DNA of 62,742 nt from an uncultured Bacteroidota bacterium (lineage in GTDB: Bacteria > Bacteroidota > Bacteroidia > Chitinophagales > Chitinophagaceae): the NCBI GenBank assembly GCA_903877645.1, contig CAIRES010000076.1:1-62742 (forward strand), in the 5' to 3' direction. The position numbers and the translations under genes are program-made. Below the pieces are notes generated by a model. It saw nothing but the letters and a program-made list of their open reading frames with translations. It searched no databases and had not been told where the DNA came from. Shown piece after piece: positions 56,383 through 62,742 of this stretch. How positions within the stretch are numbered: the first letter of the stretch is position 1; every line of letters begins with the position of its first letter.

Positions 56383-57461
56383 TGGCTAAGAAGCGTACAA
56401 TATCGATCCGTAAAATACTGCAGGTAGCAACCACCATAGTGGTTTCTGTTTGCTGTGTTATTGCTATGGTCAGCGCTTCAAGAATAGAAGATAAGAAGAT
56501 GGTGAAGAGCGTGGCCATACACCTTAAGAACGATAAGAAATACCATTTCATACAGGAGCAGCAGATATTAGATCTGGCTATCACTAACCGCCAGGTGGAT
56601 ATTGAGCATACCCCTGCTTCTATGCTCAATCTACATGGAATGGAGCAGGCTATAAAGGCAGACCCATGGGTGGCCGGCGCTCAGGTATATATTGATAATG
56701 ACGGCATATTGCAGGTATACGTGACACAGCGCATACCTGTGGCCCGCATATTTCAGAAGGATACCAAGAGTTATTACCTTGATACTACATTGAGTATAAT
56801 GCCGCTTTCTGCAAGCAATATATATTATACCACCGTCATCACAAATGTGCCTGAGCTAAAGAATGATAGTGCTGGCTGGGTGCTTCGTAAAAATATCATC
56901 ACTCTGGTGCGTACCCTGCAGGCCGATACCTTCTGGAATGCGCAGGTAGCTGAGGTAGTAGTGGATTCCTTAGGTCAGTTCGATCTGCTCCCTGTTATAG
57001 GTGATCAGAAAATATTGTTGGGTGATGCCACAAACATCAATACTAAGTTGAGCAACCTGTTCTCTTTTTATACAAACATACTTAACCGCATCGGGTGGGA
57101 TAAGTATGATGTGCTGGATGCCCGGTTTGCCGGCCAGGTGGTGGCTACGCCATCACTGCCATACAATGGCCCTATCGACAAAGCAGTCAATAATATGAAC
57201 TGGATCAACAGCATTGTGGAAACAGAAGCTCTGAAAGACTCAAAAGATTCTGTGAAGCAGGAGCACGTTGTCAAAGCGTCACCCGCCAAACCATTACAGA
57301 AGACAGTACTCAAGTCTAAAAAGGAGATAGCTAAGAAGAACGATAAAAAGAAGAACGCAAACGAGCTAAAAAAAGATAAGAATAAAGGAAAGAAGAACAG
57401 TAAAGCAACAGATCAGAAACAAAAGTCACCCAAATACGTTTATCCTAAAAAAGATCATTAA
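56382..57461 (+). CDS. ftsQ: FtsQ-like cell-division protein with lysine-rich tail
   Basis: A 359-residue bitopic protein. A basic cytoplasmic start (MAKKRTISIRKILQ) is followed by a membrane helix (VATTIVVSVCCVIAMVSA, about 15-32) and a periplasmic POTRA/FtsQ domain (GMEQAIKADPWVAGAQVYIDNDGILQVYVTQRIPVARI). FtsQ links FtsL and FtsB to the rest of the divisome. Oddity: residues about 287-359 form a low-complexity tail of Lys, Asn and Ser (KKNDKKKNANELKKDKNKGK). It follows the periplasmic domain and so should lie in the periplasm, where it may bind cell wall or nucleic acid. Identity rests on topology and on position before ftsA. Confidence 0.92.
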   Translation: MAKKRTISIRKILQVATTIVVSVCCVIAMVSASRIEDKKMVKSVAIHLKNDKKYHFIQEQQILDLAITNRQVDIEHTPASMLNLHGMEQAIKADPWVAGAQVYIDNDGILQVYVTQRIPVARIFQKDTKSYYLDTTLSIMPLSASNIYYTTVITNVPELKNDSAGWVLRKNIITLVRTLQADTFWNAQVAEVVVDSLGQFDLLPVIGDQKILLGDATNINTKLSNLFSFYTNILNRIGWDKYDVLDARFAGQVVATPSLPYNGPIDKAVNNMNWINSIVETEALKDSKDSVKQEHVVKASPAKPLQKTVLKSKKEIAKKNDKKKNANELKKDKNKGKKNSKATDQKQKSPKYVYPKKDH

Positions 57462-57483
57462 CAGTTTTTTAAATCTCAGCAAT

Positions 57484-58914
57484 ATGAGCAAAAAGGAACA
57501 ACCCATTATCGTAGGCCTGGACATCGGCACAACAAAGGTGGTAGCCATTGCCGGCAGGAAAAATGAGTTCGGCAAGCTGGAGATCCTCGGTGTGGGCCGG
57601 GCAGACTCTGCGGGTGTCAATCATGGCGTGGTCATGAACATCGAGCAGTGTATCCGCTCCATCGAGCAGGCAATGGAAAGGTGCATCCTTTCTAATCCCA
57701 ACCTCCAGGTCAAAGAGGTGTATGTGGGCATTGCCGGCCAGCACATCAAAAGCCTCCAGACCCGTGGCGACCGCGTGCGGACGAATGTGGAAAGCGAGAT
57801 CAATAAGGCCGATATAGACCTGCTCATCAGGGATCAGTACAAAACGTACATCCCTGCCGGCGATCAAATTATTGACATCGTGCCGCAAGACTTCACGGTA
57901 GATAATACTGCGTATGTGGTCGATCCCATAGGTATGAGTGGTGTCAAAATTGGCGCCAATTTTCATATCATCACCGGCGATCGCAACGCTATCCGCAATA
58001 TCAAGCGTTGTGTGGATAAGTCGAAGCTCATCACCCGCGATCTTGTGTTACAGCCGCTGGCATCTGCCGCTGCGGTAATGAACGACGAAGACCTTGAGGC
58101 TGGGGTGGCTATAGTAGACATCGGAGGTGGCACTACCGATATGGCTGTATTCTACGATGGTATACTCAAGCACACGGCGGTTATACCTTATGCGGGGGTC
58201 AATATCACCAACGACATCCGCAATGGTTTAGGCGTCTTGCGCGCACAGGCCGAACAGATGAAGGTGCAGTTCGGCGATGCGCTGGCAGAAGAAGCCAATG
58301 CTAACGCCTACATCACTATACCCGGCTTGCGTGGCCTCCCGCCAAAGGAAATATCTGTAAAAAATCTGGCGCATATCATCCAGGCCCGTATGCACGAGAT
58401 ACTCGACTACGTTGTGTACCACCTCAAACAGATCGATCTGGATAAACGCCTGTATGGCGGTATCATCCTTACTGGTGGCGGCGCTCAGTTGAAGCACATC
58501 ACGCAGCTCGCCGAATTTGTTACCGGTCTCGGTGCACGTATTGGTTATCCGAACGAGCATCTCGCAGGAGGACATAATGAATCTTTGATGAATCCGATGT
58601 ATTCTACTTGTATTGGCTTAATTTTGCGCGGCTATCACGATTTCGAAAGTGGTAAATTGGCATTTTCAGGCGAGGGTGGAAATTATATTCACATCCCTGC
58701 CGGGCAGATAGAGGAGATCATCAACGAGCTGCCTGTACCCGTACTTCCGGTTGCAGAAGCTGCTAAACAAGATGGGCCAACTGCCGAAGAAATTGCCGAA
58801 ATAAACAAGGAAAAGGCACGCAAACGCAATGAAAAAGTAAAGAATTTATTTGACGGGCTGAAAGGCAAGTTCATGAAAATGTTTGAAGACGTAGAAGACC
58901 AGGAAATAAACTAA
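57484..58914 (+). CDS. ftsA: Cell-division protein FtsA
   Basis: A 476-residue actin-fold protein that tethers FtsZ filaments to the membrane. Motifs: IVGLDIGTTKVVAIAG (phosphate 1), VAIVDIGGGTTDMAVF (phosphate 2) and GIILTGGGAQLKHI (adenosine). The C-terminal helix (KGKFMKMFEDVE) is amphipathic, as needed for membrane binding. It is separated from ftsQ by 22 bases and from ftsZ by 75. Confidence 0.97.
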   Translation: MSKKEQPIIVGLDIGTTKVVAIAGRKNEFGKLEILGVGRADSAGVNHGVVMNIEQCIRSIEQAMERCILSNPNLQVKEVYVGIAGQHIKSLQTRGDRVRTNVESEINKADIDLLIRDQYKTYIPAGDQIIDIVPQDFTVDNTAYVVDPIGMSGVKIGANFHIITGDRNAIRNIKRCVDKSKLITRDLVLQPLASAAAVMNDEDLEAGVAIVDIGGGTTDMAVFYDGILKHTAVIPYAGVNITNDIRNGLGVLRAQAEQMKVQFGDALAEEANANAYITIPGLRGLPPKEISVKNLAHIIQARMHEILDYVVYHLKQIDLDKRLYGGIILTGGGAQLKHITQLAEFVTGLGARIGYPNEHLAGGHNESLMNPMYSTCIGLILRGYHDFESGKLAFSGEGGNYIHIPAGQIEEIINELPVPVLPVAEAAKQDGPTAEEIAEINKEKARKRNEKVKNLFDGLKGKFMKMFEDVEDQEIN

Positions 58915-58989
58915 TTCACAACTACTAATAATAAAAGAAACAACTCACAACTAATCTATTATTCACTAACCCAAACAAACTATTAGCAC

Positions 58990-60627
58990 ATGATACATTT
59001 CGAGATCCCCAAAAATCAATCGTCAATAATCAAAGTGATTGGCGTAGGCGGAGGTGGCGGTAATGCCGTGAATTACATGCATAGCCTTGGTATAGAAGGT
59101 GTGGATTTTGTAGTATGCAATACAGATTCACAGGCGCTGGCATTAAGCCCGGTAGCCAATAAGATCCAGCTCGGGCCGCATCTTACTCAAGGCCTCGGAG
59201 CCGGTGCAAACCCCGAAGTGGGAAAGCAATCCTGCGAAGAAAGCCTCGAAGATGTGGCTAAAATACTTAAAGTGAACACCCGTATGGCATTCATTACCGC
59301 AGGTATGGGTGGTGGTACGGGTACAGGTGGCGCTCCTGTAGTATCTAAGATTTGCCGCGATCTCGGTATCCTTACTGTAGGTATCGTTACTACACCTTTC
59401 ACTTACGAAGGCCGTAAACGTATGAAGCAAGCCCAGGAGGGTATTGATCGTATGCGCGATAATGTGGATACCATCCTCATTATCTCTAATGATAAGCTGC
59501 GCCAGCAATTTGGCAACCTGCCGTTCACACAGGCATTTGCGAAAGCTGATGATATCCTCGCTACTGCCGCAAAATGTATCACTGATGTGATCACTACTAC
59601 CGGCCAGATCAACGTTGACTTTGCCGATGTATGTACTGTTATGAAGAATGGTGGAGTTGCTATTCTCGGTAGTGCTACTGCCAAAGGCGAGAACCGTGCA
59701 TTGCAGGCAGTAGAAGAAGCATTGAACTCTCCTTTGCTGAACGATAGTGATATACGTGGTGCAAAATGGCTGCTCCTCAATATCACATCATCGTCGGGCG
59801 AGTTTGAGCATACTATGGACGAGGCCGAGGCTATACAGGCGTATGTGCAGCAGCAGGCAGGCGATAACTGCGACGTCATTCTCGGTATGGGCCACGATCC
59901 TAACCTGGCTGACAATATATCTGTTACGGTTATTGCTACCGGCTTTAATCATAAGGATATCAAAATGGAATATCCTGCTAAAAACAATGAGCCTGAAAAG
60001 ATCGTTGTTACCCTCGGCAACACGCCAAGCACTTTTGAAAATAAAATGCCGGAAGTGAAAATGGCCGCAAGGGAGCCGGAACAAATGGCCCCGACTTTGG
60101 TGGAAATGCCCGTTGTACACAATGTAGAGCCTGAAGCAAATGTTGATGCATACCTGGCCGAACTCAACGAGGGCTACATGCAGCCTGTTGAAGAGCAGTT
60201 CATAGCGGTTTCTGAAACCAACTCTATGTATGTACAGGAAGCAAAAAAGCCTGAAGAGATACCGATGCAGCTGGTCATCAAAAATGAACAGCCACAGCAG
60301 GAGCCTGTTGTGATGAAGATCGGTGAGCGCATTTTATCTGCCGATGAGATCGAAGAAAAACAGCGTTTTGAGGAGCAGAAAAGGGCGCTTGAAGACCGCG
60401 CTGAACGCCTGCGCCGCATGAGTTTTAATATCAAGGGATCGGAGAGCAATGATGAGATGGAAGCTGTGCCTGCTTATATGCGCAAGAATATGAAGCTCGA
60501 TAATGGCGTTGCTTCTTCCGATTCTTATTACAGCGGTTATTCAGTAGGTATGAATGATAATCCTGACAATCCGCAAGCTGCCATCCAAACGATCAATACT
60601 TTCCTCGACGGCAAGAAGCCTGATTGA
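58990..60627 (+). CDS. ftsZ: Cell-division protein FtsZ
   Basis: A 545-residue tubulin-like GTPase that forms the Z ring. The nucleotide site is GVGGGGGNAVNYM and GMGGGTGTGGAP, and the T7 loop is NVDFADVCTVM. The GTPase part ends near residue 320. The remainder is a long linker and tail with a charged helix (EEKQRFEEQKRALEDRAERLRR) and the block VPAYMRKNMKLDN, which resembles the conserved FtsA-binding peptide of Bacteroidota FtsZ. Unusually, that peptide is not at the very end: about 45 more residues follow. Confidence 0.98.
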   Translation: MIHFEIPKNQSSIIKVIGVGGGGGNAVNYMHSLGIEGVDFVVCNTDSQALALSPVANKIQLGPHLTQGLGAGANPEVGKQSCEESLEDVAKILKVNTRMAFITAGMGGGTGTGGAPVVSKICRDLGILTVGIVTTPFTYEGRKRMKQAQEGIDRMRDNVDTILIISNDKLRQQFGNLPFTQAFAKADDILATAAKCITDVITTTGQINVDFADVCTVMKNGGVAILGSATAKGENRALQAVEEALNSPLLNDSDIRGAKWLLLNITSSSGEFEHTMDEAEAIQAYVQQQAGDNCDVILGMGHDPNLADNISVTVIATGFNHKDIKMEYPAKNNEPEKIVVTLGNTPSTFENKMPEVKMAAREPEQMAPTLVEMPVVHNVEPEANVDAYLAELNEGYMQPVEEQFIAVSETNSMYVQEAKKPEEIPMQLVIKNEQPQQEPVVMKIGERILSADEIEEKQRFEEQKRALEDRAERLRRMSFNIKGSESNDEMEAVPAYMRKNMKLDNGVASSDSYYSGYSVGMNDNPDNPQAAIQTINTFLDGKKPD

Positions 60628-60663
60628 TACCTAGTTTCTTTTGTTTAATTATATATTGCGTAG

Positions 60664-60690
60664 GCTCCCGTTTTCCAACGGGAGCTTTTT
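60664..60690 (+). terminator. Terminator of the dcw cluster
   Basis: GCTCCCGTT and AACGGGAGC form a 9-bp stem with a 4-base loop, followed by five T, 37 bases after the ftsZ stop. Confidence 0.92.
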
Positions 60691-60766
60691 CGTTTTAACA
60701 ATTCCGAAAAATAGTTTGGCACGTTATGTGAATAGGTATCTGTAACCAAAACAAAAACAAAGGGTT

Positions 60767-60982
60767 ATGAAAAAAATGATCTTCGCGATGACTATCGCAA
60801 CCGGAATGCTTGCAACATCTTTTGCTAACGCACAAAACGCACAAACAAGTGTGAAGAAGACAGCTACCGCTCAGAAGCAGAAGACCGAACAGGCGCAGCC
60901 GGAAAAAACAAAGCAAACTGCTAAGACCACTAAGGTTACGCAGACTTCTGTAAAGAAAACTACAGAAACAAAGACTAAATAA
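60767..60982 (+). CDS. Small secreted Lys/Thr/Gln-rich protein
   Basis: A 71-residue protein with a clear signal peptide (MKKMIFAMTIATGMLATSFANAQ). The mature part of about 48 residues is low complexity: Lys, Thr and Gln with a loosely repeated TSVKKT (residues near 28 and 60). No cysteine and no recognised family. It has its own terminators on both sides and is thus a separate transcript. It may be a small periplasmic polycation. Confidence 0.7.
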   Translation: MKKMIFAMTIATGMLATSFANAQNAQTSVKKTATAQKQKTEQAQPEKTKQTAKTTKVTQTSVKKTTETKTK

Positions 60983-61000
60983 GCAGTAGTACTATTAAAT

Positions 61001-61030
61001 AAGGAAACCCGCTACTGTGCGGGTTTCCTT
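61001..61030. terminator. Bidirectional terminator between convergent genes
   Basis: AAGGAAACCCGC and GCGGGTTTCCTT form a perfect 12-bp stem with a 6-base loop, between the small secreted protein and the M16 peptidase. The U-tract is short. Confidence 0.8.
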
Positions 61031-61048
61031 ACGTTCTTTCATTCTGTA

Positions 61049-62284
61049 TTATTTCTTTTTGTAAAACAGTGTACTGCTGTTCTCTTCCCTGAAAATATTT
61101 TTCGCAGTAGTCAGCAGTATCTCATTAGTGATAGCCTGGTACTTGCTCCATTCTTCGTTGATCATTTGTGCGTTTCCCATCAGTTCATAAAAGGCAATGT
61201 TATTGGCTCTGCTCAGTAAACTCATGTCCTCAAACGAGATCAATGCCTCGATCTTGTTTTTTGATTTTTGCAGTTCCGCATCTGTTACTCCTTCATCCAG
61301 CAGACGCTTGATCTCTTGTTCTACTGCTTCATTGGCCGCCTCTATGGTCTTACCCTCCCGTACTTTGCCTTCTATCACCAATAGCCCCGGGTCCAGGCTG
61401 CCCGTGTGATAGCAGTTTATCGTGCTGAATAACTGTTCTTCTTTTACCAGCCGCTGGTACAGCCTCGACGAAAAACCGCTGCCCATGATCTCTGTGATCA
61501 GGTCGGCGGCATAATAGGGTTGCGTCAGTCGGCCTGCCATATGCCATGCTTTATACAGGGCATCTACCGGCACATCGGCATGTGTTGTTTCAGTGCGTGC
61601 TGCTCCCTGTGCTGGCTCCGCAGTGATATTGCGTACATAAGGAGTTCCGGATGGTATATTTCCGAACCATTTTTCAGACAGTTGTTTTACTTCTTCAACC
61701 GTTACATCTCCTGCCACGCAAAGAACGGCATTCACCGGGCAATAGTGTTTGAAGAAAAATGCTTTTACTTCGTCCAGTTGTGTCTCTTCTATTTGTTGCA
61801 GGTTCTCACCTATAGTTGGCCATTTGTAGGGATGCTTCTTGTAGGCCAGTTTGCGCAGCAGGTGCCAGGCATTGCCGTAGGGCTTATTGAGGTAATGTTC
61901 CTTAAATTCTTCGCACACTACTTTCTTTTGCACATCCAGGCTCTTCTCGCTGAAGGCCAGGGACAGCATCCTGTCGCTCTCCAGCCAGAAAGCTGTTTCC
62001 ATATTTTTCAATGGTAGTTGCAGGTGGTAGTTGGTAATGTCGTTTGTGGTATAGGCGTTGTTTTCTCCTCCTGCCATTTGCAATGGTTCGTCATACTCGG
62101 GAATGTTAATGCTACCGCCAAACATCAGGTGCTCAAAAAGGTGTGCAAATCCGGTGCGTGCTTCTTCTTCATCCCTCGCGCCTACATCATACAATATATT
62201 CATAGCCACCATTGGTGTAGCCTTATCTATATGCACTAATACCCGTAATCCGTTTGCTAATTTAAATCGCTCAAAATGAAGCAT
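61049..62284 (-). CDS. M16-family zinc peptidase
   Basis: A 411-residue metallopeptidase of the insulinase/pitrilysin-like M16 family. The inverted zinc motif is H48-L-F-E-H52 (GFAHLFEHLMF). The third ligand is expected in VVCEEFKEH near residue 130. There is no signal peptide, so it is cytoplasmic or exported another way. The length corresponds to one M16 unit of two homologous halves. In Bacteroidota such a subunit often has an inactive M16 partner next to it; none is seen here. A TAACTTTG promoter box lies at 62307-62314. Confidence 0.93.
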   Translation of the reverse strand: MLHFERFKLANGLRVLVHIDKATPMVAMNILYDVGARDEEEARTGFAHLFEHLMFGGSINIPEYDEPLQMAGGENNAYTTNDITNYHLQLPLKNMETAFWLESDRMLSLAFSEKSLDVQKKVVCEEFKEHYLNKPYGNAWHLLRKLAYKKHPYKWPTIGENLQQIEETQLDEVKAFFFKHYCPVNAVLCVAGDVTVEEVKQLSEKWFGNIPSGTPYVRNITAEPAQGAARTETTHADVPVDALYKAWHMAGRLTQPYYAADLITEIMGSGFSSRLYQRLVKEEQLFSTINCYHTGSLDPGLLVIEGKVREGKTIEAANEAVEQEIKRLLDEGVTDAELQKSKNKIEALISFEDMSLLSRANNIAFYELMGNAQMINEEWSKYQAITNEILLTTAKNIFREENSSTLFYKKK

Positions 62285-62306
62285 GTTAATTTGTTGATTG
62301 AGGTGC

Positions 62307-62314
62307 CAAAGTTA
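62307..62314 (-). promoter_or_regulatory. -7 promoter box for the M16 peptidase gene
   Basis: On the minus strand TAACTTTG matches TAnnTTTG exactly, 22 bases before the start codon. Confidence 0.55.
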
Positions 62315-62342
62315 ATGTAATAATGGTTGAATTCGGGCAGCG

Positions 62343-62387
62343 CATACAATGAAATGGCCGGCATTTAGCCGGCCATTTCATTGTATG
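62343..62387. terminator. 20-bp perfect inverted repeat after the T9SS gene
   Basis: Arms at 62343-62362 and 62368-62387 are perfectly complementary, with the loop ATTTA. It lies 12 bases after the stop of the right-edge gene on the minus strand. There is no T-run, so it may stabilise the transcript end rather than terminate by itself. Confidence 0.65.
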
Positions 62388-62399
62388 ATGATGTATTTA

Positions 62400-62742
62400 C
62401 TATTGCTCTATCACGATGTGGAACACCTTATTTTCCTCACCGGATCTTACACTCAGTATGTACATGCCGTTGGCAATGGTATTGGCCAGCTTCACATGCT
62501 CACTGAGCTTGCCGCCCTTGGCATCTGCCATGTTGCGGTATACTACCTGGCCCAGTACATCGGTCAGTTCCAGGGTTACCTGCTGGTCTGCTGCTGATGA
62601 CAGCGAGCCTTTCACTGTGAACTCACCCCTGTTCGGGTTAGGTACTACGGTGAAGTCGCTGTTGCCTGTGCCCACCTGCTGTACACCTACTGTGCTCACG
62701 TCTACAAATACCCACTCGTACCCTGTGATCTTGCACAGGCCG
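62400..62742 (-). CDS. C-terminal part of a T9SS-exported protein (runs off the edge)
   Basis: The frame stays open to the right edge of the window (GLCKITGYEWVFVDVSTVGVQQ...), so the ATG-like start at 62699 is probably not the true start. The visible part is a T9SS type A sorting domain: FTVVPNPNRGEFTVKGSL, a middle VTLELTDVLGQVVYRN and a C-terminal NGMYILSVRSGEENKVFHIVIEQ-like strand. The protein in front of the sorting domain is outside the window, so its function cannot be told. Confidence 0.85.
   Translation of the reverse strand, partial: GLCKITGYEWVFVDVSTVGVQQVGTGNSDFTVVPNPNRGEFTVKGSLSSAADQQVTLELTDVLGQVVYRNMADAKGGKLSEHVKLANTIANGMYILSVRSGEENKVFHIVIEQ

Noticed and set aside
53723-57461. 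Direct contact between the acidic FtsW tail and the basic FtsQ tail
   Set aside because: By predicted topology the FtsW tail is in the cytoplasm and the FtsQ tail in the periplasm, so they cannot meet.

Overview
The window is a stretch of chromosome from a member of the Bacteroidota, most likely a Chitinophagaceae-like lineage (inference). Several features point there: five proteins end in a type IX secretion (T9SS) sorting domain with a YPNP or VPNP motif; several promoters carry a TAnnTTTG -7 box; SecD and SecF are one fused protein; atpB has a long N-terminal extension with a signal peptide; and the division/cell-wall (dcw) cluster has the Bacteroidota order without murF. No tRNA, rRNA, CRISPR array, insertion sequence or phage was recognised.

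Layout. 0.2-3.1 kb: gcvP on the minus strand. 3.1-8.3 kb: an accessory stretch with palindromic intergenic repeats, two tandem NHL-propeller proteins bound for T9SS, a possible decayed antitoxin ORF and a higBA toxin-antitoxin pair whose toxin gene is frameshifted by one extra C. 8.4-12.3 kb: secDF and an MlaE-type permease. 12.4-17.4 kb: an unusual plus-strand locus of a membrane protein, a PGRP/Amidase_2 amidase with an SH3-like tail, a small acyl-carrier-like protein, a secreted 443-residue protein, a stand-alone LuxR-type HTH protein, an 83-residue protein and a secreted beta-rich protein. An identical 19-bp sequence sits at the -33 position of the promoters at both ends of this locus. This is the best candidate for an undescribed system.

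17.4-28.1 kb, all minus: the F1Fo ATP synthase genes atpBEFHA (no atpG follows), a family 2 glycosyltransferase, a small secreted protein, pnp, rpsO and a TMTC-like membrane glycosyltransferase/TPR protein. 28.2-34.0 kb, minus: two paralogous secreted proteins built of repeated Ig-like domains. 34.1-36.4 kb, minus: nadK and an Omp85/BamA-like outer-membrane protein. Then come a 70-bp tandem repeat, a plus-strand beta-propeller lipoprotein with a haem-like motif and folB, followed on the minus strand by purL, a second TMTC-like protein and a large membrane protein.

44.3-60.7 kb: the complete plus-strand dcw cluster mraZ-rsmH-ftsL-ftsI-murE-mraY-murD-ftsW-murG-murC-ftsQ-ftsA-ftsZ. It is tightly packed, with several one-base stop/start overlaps, and ends in a strong terminator. 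Upstream of mraZ are four 10-bp repeats that fit the MraZ operator, and three DnaA-box-like sequences. MurE carries the DNPR motif, so the peptidoglycan is predicted to contain meso-diaminopimelate. The window ends with a small lysine/threonine-rich secreted protein, an M16 peptidase and the 3' end of another T9SS-exported protein that runs off the right edge.
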